From a virus, in IMG/VR virus record IMGVR_UViG_3300048930_001357, positions 1 through 28,045 of that record: a stretch of 28,045 nucleotides of DNA; one strand, 5' to 3'. Under the pieces are notes generated by a model. It worked only from the letters and a program-made list of their open reading frames with translations. It made no database searches and had not been told where the DNA came from. This document shows positions 1 through 7,992 of this stretch, one piece after another. Positions within the stretch are counted from its first letter, which is position 1, and each line of letters opens with the position of its first letter. A program made the translations under genes and the position numbers.

Positions 1-1017
1 TTAAACGACGGTGGAATTTGGCCATACGCCACCTCCACCAAATAATTCTTTGTATCCATCAGTATTTTTGCTATTAATTCCCTTCTCCACGGCACTCGAT
101 GAATTTCCTAAGAAAGATGACACTGTGCCTGCAAGGCTAGATCCGCCTGTGAACGGCGCGAGCGCGTAAGGCGCAATCTTTAAAATCGCACCTAATGGGT
201 CGCTCTCTTTAATTGTCTCTTTCGTATTACTACCATGAAATAATTCCAACGGGAGTTGATTAAACATGCTGTTTAGCAGCTGTTCTTTTGTGAACGGCGC
301 CATCAAGCGCTCTTTCTCATAGCCCCTGAACATGTCGCCTAACTGCGACTGCACGCCGACATTTCCGCGCACATTTGCGTCGAACTCGCCGGCGAGGTTA
401 CCGAGCAGACCCGCCGCCTGCAGGGCGCGAGCCGCGGCCTGTTCTCCGAGCTGCGCGTTCGCAACGCTTGCCGCTTGCCTCCGATCTGCGTCCTGGCCCG
501 ACAGCTGCGCGCCAAGTTTGAAGGCCGCATCCCTGAGGTTGGCCTCGGTCGACGCGCGTCCACGCGTGAGCGCGTCTTCGGTCATGGACCGCGTGAGCGC
601 CGCGCCAGATCCACCGAAGGCTCCGGAATTTGCTTCCGCCAGCTTCTGGGCGGCGCGCGTTTGGCCCGCGGTAAAGTCGAAGTCACCGAGGGCCGCATCG
701 ACCACATTTTGCGTGTAAGGACTGATGTAGGCTTCGAGGCCGTCCAGCAGACTCGCGGCGGTGACCCCGCCGCCCCCGCCTCCGCCTGAGAGCTGCCGCC
801 GCGCCGCGTCCGCCGCCTCGCCATACCAGCCCGCGGTCGAACCAAGCCCCAGCGCGCTCGACGCCGCCCGGTCAAGAAGCGGATTCATGCCGGGGATGAG
901 GGAATAGGGATCGATCTTGTCCAAGTCACCAATCACATCGGCCCGAGCCTTGGCGCCCGAAGTGACCCACTCGGGATTTGTCGGGGTTTGAATGGTCTCC
1001 TGCTTAGTCTTTCTCAT
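1..1017 (-). CDS. Ejection/internal-virion-like phage protein, last gene of the tail operon
   Basis: 338 aa, ATG start overlapping the previous stop (ATGA). Residues about 95-210 carry a pattern common in podovirus internal-virion or DNA-ejection proteins: a YISPYTQNVVDAAL-type segment, then a long Ala/Gln/Arg-rich helical stretch with an AFGGSGAALT-like turn. A run of seven glycines lies near residue 80. Position after the tail hub fits an ejection protein, by analogy to P22 gp7/gp16/gp20, which leave the virion with the DNA. The last ~90 codons (1-300) are visibly AT-richer than the rest and rich in Ser/Asn/Lys, as if the C-terminus had another origin. The exact role is inference; the family resemblance is moderate. 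Confidence 0.6.
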   Translation of the reverse strand: MRKTKQETIQTPTNPEWVTSGAKARADVIGDLDKIDPYSLIPGMNPLLDRAASSALGLGSTAGWYGEAADAARRQLSGGGGGGGVTAASLLDGLEAYISPYTQNVVDAALGDFDFTAGQTRAAQKLAEANSGAFGGSGAALTRSMTEDALTRGRASTEANLRDAAFKLGAQLSGQDADRRQAASVANAQLGEQAAARALQAAGLLGNLAGEFDANVRGNVGVQSQLGDMFRGYEKERLMAPFTKEQLLNSMFNQLPLELFHGSNTKETIKESDPLGAILKIAPYALAPFTGGSSLAGTVSSFLGNSSSAVEKGINSKNTDGYKELFGGGGVWPNSTVV

Positions 1018-1829
1018 CTAATCTGCCACCCATCGTACATGCGTGAATAGTCGAACTCGGGCGCTGACTGCGACCCGCCTTGGAGCGCCGAGACAAGGGA
1101 TTGAATATCGTCGGCTCGCGGAGCCGGCGCAGGGGTCGAACTTCCGTTCAGCTCCGCAACCTGTTTGACGTATCGTTGCAGATACTCACCGTCGAGATCA
1201 GCATGACCTGCAAGCGGACCGCCCGCGTTCATACGCTCGATCTGCAGTTGGGTCATGATCTGGGCTGGGATCGTCCGTCCTGCCTTCGCGGCTTCCATGT
1301 CCTCCGCGGAGAGGATCGTGCCCGGCAGCACGCCATAGGTCGCCGCGGGCTTCAGAAAAGGGCTCATTTGTTCAGGCACGTTGAAGTACGTCCGCTTGCT
1401 CGCAAGGCCTTCAGGGTCGTTCCCAGAGTCGCTGGCCCAGGACGGCAATTGATAGGCAGGCAGTGCGTTGCCGTTTATGGCTGCGCTCGGCTGGAGCGAG
1501 ACGCGGTCCAACGGCAAATTCCGTGGATCGTCCATGTTGCGTCCAACGCTGCCGCTCTCGCCCAGCAACCCGCGAAGCCACTCGCGAGCGCTCGGCATCC
1601 CCGTCGCCGGCGACACGCCACGAGGTGAATTCCCCGGCGATGCGTCTGCCATAGCGATCAAACTACCGCGGTCTAGGGCTAGGCCGTCCATTCCGCCGAC
1701 GGGGCTTCCCGTGAAAAGTGGATTACTTGTGACGGGCCAGGCGCCGGAACCCTCGGCGCCAAACGGGAGCGCCTTCGGCGCCCATTGCGGCGCTTGTCCC
1801 GTAAACGTCGATCCAACTGCTTTCTTCAC
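1014..1829 (-). CDS. Hypothetical virion protein between hub and ejection genes
   Basis: 271 aa if started at the GTG at 1829. That start overlaps the previous stop as GTGA and has a strong GAGGAAG ribosome-binding site five bases upstream, which decides it over an open frame extending to 1925. The protein is low in obvious domains, rich in Pro, Ser, Gly and Ala, with no signal peptide or membrane segment. The C-terminal part has a helical stretch containing AQIMTQLQIERM. It sits in a chain of overlapping genes (ATGA with the next gene), so it is co-translated with tail and ejection components. I do not recognise a family. An ejection-associated structural role is inference from position. Confidence 0.7.
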   Translation of the reverse strand: MKKAVGSTFTGQAPQWAPKALPFGAEGSGAWPVTSNPLFTGSPVGGMDGLALDRGSLIAMADASPGNSPRGVSPATGMPSAREWLRGLLGESGSVGRNMDDPRNLPLDRVSLQPSAAINGNALPAYQLPSWASDSGNDPEGLASKRTYFNVPEQMSPFLKPAATYGVLPGTILSAEDMEAAKAGRTIPAQIMTQLQIERMNAGGPLAGHADLDGEYLQRYVKQVAELNGSSTPAPAPRADDIQSLVSALQGGSQSAPEFDYSRMYDGWQIR

Positions 1830-2161
1830 AGCGTCTTCCTCAAGATATCGCCGCACTTCGACCACCCCGACCGACGGAGCGCTCGCGACCACCCATGGCG
1901 GCCGTCGATCGTGGCCGACACGCAACCGAACGCCCGCGCCCAGCTCTCAAGGCCTGGCGCAAGAGCCACGAGTTCCCGCAATTCGCCGCCGCCCAGCCAG
2001 ACATGAATGTGGGGTTCAGGCGTCGCGATCAGTTGGGTCACGATCGCCGAGCGAAGGCCAACCCAGAGCTGCGCCCTCCCCGAGATGATGTCCTGTTCGA
2101 CCTCGGCCCGGGAACAATCTCCGAGCGCTGGCGTGAGCCATCGCCAGGGATCGGTCGTCAT
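1826..2161 (-). CDS. Small conserved phage protein downstream of tail hub
   Basis: 111 aa, ATG at 2161 overlapping the hub gene's stop (ATGA). It has the look of a small protein often found after tail-hub genes in podovirus-type prophages: N-terminal DPWRWL, a central strand pair with HIHVWLGGGEL, then a helix with LAPGLESWARAFGC and a C-terminal GRHGWSRALRRSGW. The strand-helix pattern and the terminal GW..AL motif resemble a reduced GNAT-like fold, but I see no convincing acetyl-CoA loop. No signal or membrane segment. Function unknown. It is translationally coupled on both sides, so a virion or assembly role is likely. Confidence 0.75.
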   Translation of the reverse strand: MTTDPWRWLTPALGDCSRAEVEQDIISGRAQLWVGLRSAIVTQLIATPEPHIHVWLGGGELRELVALAPGLESWARAFGCVSATIDGRHGWSRALRRSGWSKCGDILRKTL

Positions 2162-3672
2162 CGCGTTCCGGCGGGCGAAACCTCGAAGACCGGCTTGCCA
2201 AGACGGCATGCCGCGGGGGCGGAAGCCCCTTCGTATCGGACATTGAACAGCCGTCCGGTGATCCGGAAGTCGGCCTTGTCGTCGCCGACCGCGATCACCT
2301 GTGTCTCCGACGTCTCATCCCCTTGCGGGTAATCCCGACAGGTGAGCGTGACCGTGACGCCGCCGACCTGCCCCTTGAAGTCCGGCCACATGCACCGGAC
2401 CATCATCTGCTGGTCTTCGGACAGGTACTGGTCAGCGCCCTCGATGAACCAGCTCAGCACGCCGCCGTCAGAGCTGGTCCCCAGCTCGTGCCAATAGATA
2501 TTGCCGGCATAGGTGACACCAAGCGGATAGGGCGACGGGCCGGCGTCAACGAGGGCCGTGCGCGGCATCTGGCCCCTGAACCAGGCCCCCGCGTCCGGGC
2601 CGGACACACAGAGACCCAGGTATCGGCTGTTCTCCAATCCATCGCGGGCGTCGGGATAGTCGAACTGGATTTCAGAGAAGGCATTGATCGAAGAGGCGAC
2701 GATCTTGTCGGCCTGTGACGCCGCAAGGTTGTCCGCAAAGTCCTCGCGGATCGGGCACGCGACAGGCTCGGCCACGCCACCGACGCCGTAGGACCAGAAC
2801 TGGAGGTCCGGGCTAATCCAATAGGCCCGCTGGCCCACGATGACCGCCGCGTTGGGACCGATCAGCCCACCGGCCCCTGAGATCGGATCGAACCGCCACA
2901 CCTGGTCCGGCGAACCGACGTATTGCCCGAGGAACAGCCCGTTGTTCGTGAAGACCAGCAGGTAAGAGCCCGCCACCCGCCCGGCGACAATCCGTCCGTT
3001 TCCGGGAAGGATGTATTCCCGCGCCGTCGTCGCGGCCCCGGTCGTCCACCCGGTGTTGTCTTCGATGTCCGAGTGGCGGATGCAGCGATGGTTGAAGGTT
3101 CCGGAGACCTCTTCGTTGCAGCCCAGGGCGAATACCTGCCGCGTGTGGCTGACCATCATGTGGGTGATCACGTCCGGCGCATTGGCGATCTCGGTCGCCA
3201 CCTGCGCCGTGTCGTTCTGCCAGGTGTAGAGCTTGCCGCCTCGGGGAGACGCGAGAAGCTCCTGCCCCCAGGCCGCCAGCGCCCAGGTCCGGGGGAAATA
3301 TTCCGCCGTGGACGGCTCTCCATACCCCCCAACCCCAAAGGCCCCCGTGCCATAGCCCGTGGAGCCCGTGCCGTCGATCTGACCCGCGGGGAGGCCCGAA
3401 GGGGTCACATCATAGAGGCCGCCTCCTGCATAGACCTCCAGGGAGAGATGCGTCCCGAACGCGATGTTCAGGACCGCTTCGTTGTCGGTCCAAGGCAAGG
3501 CGGTGCGGCATACTCCGCCGAGTTGGTCGCCGATCAGCGCCTCGAACCCGCCCCGCGTCTGCGGCAGGCCCAGCCGGAACCGCATCCCGTTCATGTCGGC
3601 CCACCGGCCAGCCTTCTCGAAGGTCGTGTCGTCGGAGAAGAGACCTGGGGGGATGGAGGGGGATATCCGCAC
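2158..3672 (-). CDS. Propeller-like tail hub / P22 gp10-like stabilisation protein
   Basis: 504 aa, GTG start directly after the stop of the upstream gene. The N-terminus (PPGLFSDD...GRWADMNGMRFR...GGFEAL) and the following LEVYAGGGLYDVTP are characteristic of a widespread podovirus tail protein with repeated beta blades. Downstream come the further typical elements WALAAWGQELLA, IANAPDVITHMMV, RHSDIEDNTGWTTG, GPNAAVIVGQRAYW and FSEIQFDYPDA. In P22 the analogous gp10 seals the portal vertex and is part of the tail hub. The gene lies in the tail operon between the glycine-rich adhesin gene and ejection-type genes. Family resemblance is strong by eye; equating it with gp10 is inference. Confidence 0.75.
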   Translation of the reverse strand: MRISPSIPPGLFSDDTTFEKAGRWADMNGMRFRLGLPQTRGGFEALIGDQLGGVCRTALPWTDNEAVLNIAFGTHLSLEVYAGGGLYDVTPSGLPAGQIDGTGSTGYGTGAFGVGGYGEPSTAEYFPRTWALAAWGQELLASPRGGKLYTWQNDTAQVATEIANAPDVITHMMVSHTRQVFALGCNEEVSGTFNHRCIRHSDIEDNTGWTTGAATTAREYILPGNGRIVAGRVAGSYLLVFTNNGLFLGQYVGSPDQVWRFDPISGAGGLIGPNAAVIVGQRAYWISPDLQFWSYGVGGVAEPVACPIREDFADNLAASQADKIVASSINAFSEIQFDYPDARDGLENSRYLGLCVSGPDAGAWFRGQMPRTALVDAGPSPYPLGVTYAGNIYWHELGTSSDGGVLSWFIEGADQYLSEDQQMMVRCMWPDFKGQVGGVTVTLTCRDYPQGDETSETQVIAVGDDKADFRITGRLFNVRYEGASAPAACRLGKPVFEVSPAGTR

Positions 3673-4371
3673 TCAGAGCGCCCGCGTGTAGATGATCAGG
3701 ACACGGCCCGCCGCCCCGGCGGCCGAGGGGCTGGCTCCGCTTGCACAGCCGCCGGAACCTCCGCCGGGGACACCTGGGGCGGCCGGATTGTTGGTCTGGC
3801 CGGCGCTGCCGGCTCCACCCGTCCAGCCGATATCGTCGGTAAAGCCAGCCGCGCCCCCGCCTCCGCCCGCCATGCTGTTGTGACTGCCGCCAGCCCCGCC
3901 ATATTCGCCGGCCGATCCATTCGCCAGTGAGTTCAGCCCGCCAGCGCCGCCAGTTCGGTTAACGTCCCCACCTGTCGCCGTACCGCCCGCGCCCCCCGCA
4001 ACGCCGTTTTGGCCGCCGCCGCCGCCGTTGGCTGTGAGCACTTGACCAGTTGGTAGGGTGAACGATGTCGCCGCCCCCGAGTTCCCGTTCGCGCCCGTCA
4101 CCCCGGCTCCCGGAACCCCGACAGTATAGGCGAGAACCTGGCCCTTAGTGACGCGCACGCGTTTGGAGGTAGCGCCGCCGCCCCCGCCGCCCGCATCGCC
4201 GGACCCGCCCGATCCGCCCGGACCCCAGATGAAGATGTGGGCGATGCCGCTGAACGGCACGACGACAGAGCGTGAGCCGGTAGTCGTGTCGTCCACAGCT
4301 CGCATTCGGATGAAAGCCCTCGCCGGCTTCGCGTCCATCCGCGAGCCACGCATACCGAGAATGCCACGCAT
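3673..4371 (-). CDS. Glycine-rich phage adhesin / tail-tip protein
   Basis: 232 aa. After about 50 residues ending in an IFIWGPGGSG strand, most of the protein consists of Gly-rich runs (GGGGGG, GGGGGQNG, GGAGG) separated by short hydrophobic or polar turns, ending in GRVLIIYTRAL. Glycine-rich polyglycine-II-type modules of this kind occur at receptor-binding tips of tail fibres (for example gp38-type adhesins), where the loops contact the host surface. ATG at 4371 overlaps the preceding stop by one base (TGATG); Met12 is a possible alternative start. Position among tail genes supports a host-recognition role, inferred rather than shown. Confidence 0.65.
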   Translation of the reverse strand: MRGILGMRGSRMDAKPARAFIRMRAVDDTTTGSRSVVVPFSGIAHIFIWGPGGSGGSGDAGGGGGGATSKRVRVTKGQVLAYTVGVPGAGVTGANGNSGAATSFTLPTGQVLTANGGGGGQNGVAGGAGGTATGGDVNRTGGAGGLNSLANGSAGEYGGAGGSHNSMAGGGGGAAGFTDDIGWTGGAGSAGQTNNPAAPGVPGGGSGGCASGASPSAAGAAGRVLIIYTRAL

Positions 4372-4784
4372 CAGTATTCGTGGTATTGCGCGAAGGTGAC
4401 GATGCCGCCGGCCAGCGAGACCGCCGTCGTCACATAGAGGATGTCCCCGGCTTCGAGATAGAGCGGGTTGTCATCGGAGAAACCCCAGTCCGTCGTCGGG
4501 ATTTCCGTCGTGTTCGCCACGGTGTGCGCCGCCATCAGGGCGCTTTCGACCAGGCGCTTCGTTGTACCCCCGTCATCGGAGATATAGAGGCAGAGCAAGG
4601 ACGCCGTGACGGTCGCACGCGGCATGGAGCTGAGCTTGACCAGTCGCGCGCCGTTCGAGCCCGCGGTCAGCAGCGTGACGATCGTGGTCGGGCTGTCGTC
4701 GATATCGGTGGAAGCCGTCACGACCACGTTGTTCGCGGTCTTGATGGTCTGTGGCGTGATGATGCTATTGGCGGTGACGGCCAT
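4371..4784 (-). CDS. Hypothetical tail-associated structural protein
   Basis: 137 aa, beta-rich, Thr/Ser/Val-rich, starting MAVTANSIITPQT and ending TFAQYHEY. The pattern of alternating hydrophobic strands (ARLVKLSSMPRATV, LLCLYISDDGGTTKR, GDILYVTTAVS) resembles small jelly-roll-like tail or decoration proteins found beside fibre genes in alphaproteobacterial prophages. No cysteine motif, signal or membrane segment. It overlaps the adhesin gene by one base, implying coupled translation. The family is not securely recognised. Confidence 0.7.
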   Translation of the reverse strand: MAVTANSIITPQTIKTANNVVVTASTDIDDSPTTIVTLLTAGSNGARLVKLSSMPRATVTASLLCLYISDDGGTTKRLVESALMAAHTVANTTEIPTTDWGFSDDNPLYLEAGDILYVTTAVSLAGGIVTFAQYHEY

Positions 4785-4793
4785 GGTTGATCC

Positions 4794-5423
4794 TTAGAGA
4801 GCGACGGCGAAGGCGATGGCGAGAGCCTTGGCCGAGGCCAGGGTCGCGGCATGCCGGGTGGTCTGATCGGAGCTGTAGTCCGACAGGTACGACACGGTCG
4901 GCTGCACCCAGCTCGACGCGGCCCCGTTGTTGGTCAGCAGCTTTCCGGAATGGCCCACGACGGAAGGCAGGACGGATGACCCGCCCGCCACCGTGAGCGC
5001 GATGTAGTCTTTCAGGGTGGAGGTCACGCCGGCCACGCCGAAGCCTAGCGTCTTGACGTTGGTCCCATCGCAGTAGACCCAGGTCATGTCGCCGGGGTCG
5101 AGCGCCACGGTCGTTCCTGATCCGGTGGAGAGCGTCACGACGGCCGTGCAGGCGTTCCAGACGAGATAGAGCTTGGAGACCGAGGGAATGGTCACGGTCG
5201 AGAGCGTGGAGCCGGTGAACTTCAGCATCGCCGAGCGGGACTCATCGTCCGCCATGTTCGATGACGTCAGGCTGTAGTTGCCCGTCAGGGCGACCGTCGA
5301 AAGCCCTGCGATAGAGAAGTCGGCCCGCTCAAAGAGCGTGTTGAGACGGTCGCCCCAGGTGTTCACGTTCTCGCCCGTGAACTGCTTCTCGAAGCGTAGG
5401 CTGGCCGTGTAGCTGCTGGGCAT
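4794..5423 (-). CDS. Tail fibre-like protein
   Basis: 209 aa. The N-terminal segment (SLRFEKQFTGENVNTWGDRLNTLF) and the middle element GDMTWVYCDGTNVKTLGFG are typical of small tail-fibre or spike-associated proteins of prophages. The rest is Ser/Thr/Val-rich beta sequence, with a helical tail ending AKALAIAFAVAL. It is preceded by a one-base overlap with the gene at 5423-5659 and followed by a 9-base gap. A virion surface role is inferred from the context and low-complexity beta composition. No enzymatic motif is visible. Confidence 0.65.
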   Translation of the reverse strand: MPSSYTASLRFEKQFTGENVNTWGDRLNTLFERADFSIAGLSTVALTGNYSLTSSNMADDESRSAMLKFTGSTLSTVTIPSVSKLYLVWNACTAVVTLSTGSGTTVALDPGDMTWVYCDGTNVKTLGFGVAGVTSTLKDYIALTVAGGSSVLPSVVGHSGKLLTNNGAASSWVQPTVSYLSDYSSDQTTRHAATLASAKALAIAFAVAL

Positions 5424-5659
5424 CAGATGGCCGCTCCCGTGTCTTGGCGTATCCAGTTGGTCCCGTCAGAGACCGCCAGGATGTTGAGTGTGGTGTTCAG
5501 CAGCGCGCAGTTCGTCCAGTTTGCGGCCGGCGGCATGCTGGCGGTCGTGGCGGACCAGAGCCGGACCGGCTGCATCGGGTTCTCAAGCCTCAGGATCGCG
5601 TCGCGCATCTCGTTCAGCAGCGCGGCGTCAGCAGAGGTCGGATCAACGGGGCGGATCAT
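5423..5659 (-). CDS. Small tail-associated phage protein
   Basis: 78 aa, starting MIRPVDPTSADAALLNEMRD. I chose the ATG at 5659 because it overlaps the stop of the upstream gene as ATGA; a longer frame upstream lies inside that gene. The C-terminal half (LNILAVSDGTNWIRQDTG) resembles the short CDGTNW-type strand found in many fibre proteins, also seen in the neighbour at 4794-5423, so the two may interact or share a fold. No known catalytic motif. Likely a virion component. Confidence 0.65.
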   Translation of the reverse strand: MIRPVDPTSADAALLNEMRDAILRLENPMQPVRLWSATTASMPPAANWTNCALLNTTLNILAVSDGTNWIRQDTGAAI

Positions 5660-6825
5660 GCGTCGTTCCAGCTCTCGGATGTGGGCGTGACCGGCGTCCA
5701 GGTTTCCGAAGTCGTACTGACCGGCGACCACGTCTCAGCCTCAGGCGGAACCGGCGCCCAGCCCCCCGAATTGCCCGAGGCCAGGAGGCCCACCCCATCG
5801 AGCACGCTATCGACCACCCCGTTGATCGTCGGCAGCGGTGAGGAGTTCACACCCGCGGCCGTGAGCCCCACGCCATCCAGCGTGATCGTCGCCGAGCCCT
5901 TCAGCGCCAGGACCCCCGTCGCCGCCAGCGTGGCGTTCCCCAGCGCGGGCGCGGACACCCCCGCCAAGGCCACTTTCCCGGCCGCTGAGAGGGTGGCGTC
6001 GGCGAGGGCCTTGCCCAGCACCCCAGCGAGCGCCACGGTCCCGGCGCCGTTGCTGACCACATCCGCCAGGGTCTTCGATAGGGCGCCCGCCAGCGCGACC
6101 GCGCCCGTCGCCGCGGACGTCAGCGCGTCGAGGGTCTTGTCGAGCGCCCCGGCCGGCGTCCCGGCGGCGTACGGATAGAAGAGGCCGGGCGCGCCCCAGG
6201 AGATCGGCGGGCCGTCCACCACCGCGTGCGTGCCCGTCGCCGTGAAGTCCCGCGCGTTCCCGGAGAAATCCTTGAGCTGGTCGGCCAGGACCGACTGCAC
6301 CATGGGCGCCCAGAGATGCAGGTTCGCGAACTTGCGGGGCTGGTAGAGGTAGCGTTCGGCCTCGATCTCCGCGTCGGTCAGCGCGACGTCCCAGACCTTG
6401 ATGGCCGCCAGCCTGTGGTTGCTGGTGTCGAAGGCGTTGCCGCCGAAGCGCAGCAGGTTCGCGGTCCCGGTGAAGCCGATGGTGTGGGTGTTGGTCGTGT
6501 AGGCGTTTCCGACGAGGGCCGCCCCGCCTTGCAGGAGCCCGGCGCCGGAACCGGAGCACCGGACGTAGACGTGGAACCAATCCCCCACGGCCGGGTGCGC
6601 GATCAGGGCGACGCTGGAACTGTTGTTCCAGAGGTCCAGGTTGCCGCTGGCGTCCAGCGTGACCTCGCAGACCAGCCCCGACGCGGTCCGCAGGTCGAGC
6701 AAGCCCTGCCAGTCGGCCGGCGCGGCATAGCTGTCGACCCGATACCACGCCATCAGGGTGAAGGCGGTCGCGGACGGTCCCGACGTCCGGCTGACGTACT
6801 CGGTCGAGTCGAAAAGGCGGGCCAT
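5656..6825 (-). CDS. LamG/concanavalin-like tail protein with tandem 21-residue repeats
   Basis: 389 aa, ATG at 6825, two bases after the upstream stop. Residues about 1-190 look like a LamG/concanavalin-A-like jelly roll: AFTLMAWYRVDS, GNLDLWNNSS, GDWFHVYVRC and NHRLAAIKVWDVALTDAEIEAERYLYQPR. About 55 residues follow, then roughly five copies of a ~21-residue repeat with consensus L-x-K-T-L-A-D-x-x-x-x-x-A-x-G-x-V-A-L-A-G, and finally three Trp motifs (ETWSPV, ETWTPV, ESWNDA). Lectin-like domains in tail proteins usually bind glycans, and the repeats probably build a stalk. Carbohydrate binding is inferred from the fold resemblance. Confidence 0.75.
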   Translation of the reverse strand: MARLFDSTEYVSRTSGPSATAFTLMAWYRVDSYAAPADWQGLLDLRTASGLVCEVTLDASGNLDLWNNSSSVALIAHPAVGDWFHVYVRCSGSGAGLLQGGAALVGNAYTTNTHTIGFTGTANLLRFGGNAFDTSNHRLAAIKVWDVALTDAEIEAERYLYQPRKFANLHLWAPMVQSVLADQLKDFSGNARDFTATGTHAVVDGPPISWGAPGLFYPYAAGTPAGALDKTLDALTSAATGAVALAGALSKTLADVVSNGAGTVALAGVLGKALADATLSAAGKVALAGVSAPALGNATLAATGVLALKGSATITLDGVGLTAAGVNSSPLPTINGVVDSVLDGVGLLASGNSGGWAPVPPEAETWSPVSTTSETWTPVTPTSESWNDA

Positions 6826-6827
6826 GG

Positions 6828-7316
6828 CTAGGCCGCGTCGCGCAGCTCCACCGCCAGCACGTAGCAATCGCCCGTGGCGGTGTCGTTCGATCCGTCGTCG
6901 GCGTCGCGCATCAACCGCAAGCGGCAGAGGTCGCCCGCCGCGATGCTGTCCTTGTTGGTCAGCGTGATCTGGATCTGGTCGATATAGCCGGCGGTCCCCG
7001 GCACCGTCGGCGCGGTGATCGTGTTGGCGGTGTCGAAGCTGGCCCCGGCGTCCAGGTCGGTAGCGTCGCCGTCCGTGACCGCCTCGATGGCCCCCTCGAA
7101 GTCCACCTTCCCCGAGGTGGCCGAGGCCATCATGTAGGTCACCCAGGCGTCGAGCTGGCCGGTGATCCCCTGCGGCGCGACGAAGGTCCAATAGCAGGTC
7201 TCGTCGGTCGAGGCGTCGAAGGCCAGGACCGGGTGCGCGTTCACGACCGTATAGGCCGGGAAGTTGCTGGTCGGCATCTCGGCCGACCCGGGCGTGAAGA
7301 GGCAGCGCGTCGCCAT
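6828..7316 (-). CDS. Conserved tail-region beta-rich protein
   Basis: 162 aa, beginning MATRCLFTPGSAEMPTSN. The body alternates strands and turns (ETCYWTFVAPQGI, LDAWVTYMMASATSGKVDFEGAIEAV, IDQIQITLTNKDSIAAGDLCRLRLMRDA, CYVLAVELRDA), a jelly-roll-like layout seen in small phage baseplate or fibre-attachment proteins. It lies just before the LamG-type gene and ends two bases from it. No membrane segment or signal. A structural role is inferred; I cannot name the family. Confidence 0.65.
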   Translation of the reverse strand: MATRCLFTPGSAEMPTSNFPAYTVVNAHPVLAFDASTDETCYWTFVAPQGITGQLDAWVTYMMASATSGKVDFEGAIEAVTDGDATDLDAGASFDTANTITAPTVPGTAGYIDQIQITLTNKDSIAAGDLCRLRLMRDADDGSNDTATGDCYVLAVELRDAA

Positions 7317-7317
7317 C

Positions 7318-7575
7318 CTAGAGCCCCTTCAGATAGCGCCGCTCGACCAGGCGGGCGAAGAACCAGGCCTTCTGCGCGCTGTTGAGCGCGCCCCGCGCCG
7401 GCTGCGGGATGGCCGCGTTGAAGGCCGCGGCGTTGGCGTGAATCCACCCGTCCATGCCGTCCAGCGCGGCGCGCAGTTCGGGCTTGGTGATCCCCAGCGA
7501 GCCGAGCTCTTTCAGATAGTCCGCCTGCCAGTCCTTCAGCAGCTCGACGCGCTCGGCTTCCGACAGGACCGCCAT
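7318..7575 (-). CDS. Small helical phage protein
   Basis: 85 aa, almost entirely alpha-helical and charged: LSEAERVELLKDWQADYLKELG, then ELRAALDGMDGWIHANAAAFNAAIP, and a C-terminal AQKAWFFARLVERRYLKG. Similar small helical proteins appear in the same place in related prophage tail operons, where they are annotated as hypothetical. It overlaps the preceding gene's stop by one base (TGATG) and is followed after two bases by the next gene. Function not recognised; possibly a tail assembly factor. Confidence 0.65.
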   Translation of the reverse strand: MAVLSEAERVELLKDWQADYLKELGSLGITKPELRAALDGMDGWIHANAAAFNAAIPQPARGALNSAQKAWFFARLVERRYLKGL

Positions 7576-7982
7576 CAGGCGTTCCCATCAGTCAGGGTGA
7601 AGCCGGTGATCGTGAACGCCTGGGCCGCGGCGAAGGAGGTGTTGTCCACCGTCATATCCCCGCCGCCGCCGGTCGCCGTGATCGACCCCTGCATGTGGCA
7701 GGTCGTGCCGTCCGAGGCGTAGATGCGGAAGTGCGCTGCGGTCCCGGCGGCGTCGGCCGAGGTGTCTTCCCAGGTCCCGGACTTGGCCTTGGAGCCCGAC
7801 GACGCCGCCGCCATCCAGTCGGACGGCAGGTTGAGCGTCGCCAGCACCGTCCCACTGTCCGCCGTGGCGCAGGTGGCCGGCTGGGCGCCGGTCCGGATCT
7901 TCATGATGGCCGAGGTGGAGACGGTCGTCTCAATGGCGTCGAGCCGCGCATTGCGCACGGCCGTCGAGAGCTGGATGGTCAA
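7575..7982 (-). CDS. Conserved hypothetical tail/head-proximal protein
   Basis: 135 aa. The N-terminus is helical (LSTAVRNARLDAIETTVSTSAIMKIRTG) and the rest is a beta domain (GTVLATLNLPSDW, AAHFRIYASDGTTCHMQGSI, GGDMTVDNTSFAAAQAFTITGFTL). The order of a helix beginning with LS.AVRNA.LD.IE followed by a domain with F.I...D.T is common in prophage proteins near the head-tail connector. It lies 10 bases beyond the adaptor gene. The exact role is unknown; a structural protein is the likeliest reading. Confidence 0.7.
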   Translation of the reverse strand: MTIQLSTAVRNARLDAIETTVSTSAIMKIRTGAQPATCATADSGTVLATLNLPSDWMAAASSGSKAKSGTWEDTSADAAGTAAHFRIYASDGTTCHMQGSITATGGGGDMTVDNTSFAAAQAFTITGFTLTDGNA

Positions 7983-7992
7983 GGCGCGGCTC

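Noticed and set aside
3692-4300. GC-rich repeated DNA in the glycine-rich gene as a repeat array
   Set aside because: Repetition is explained by Gly codons (GGN runs) of an adhesin and has no regular period or spacer, so it is not a CRISPR or intergenic repeat.
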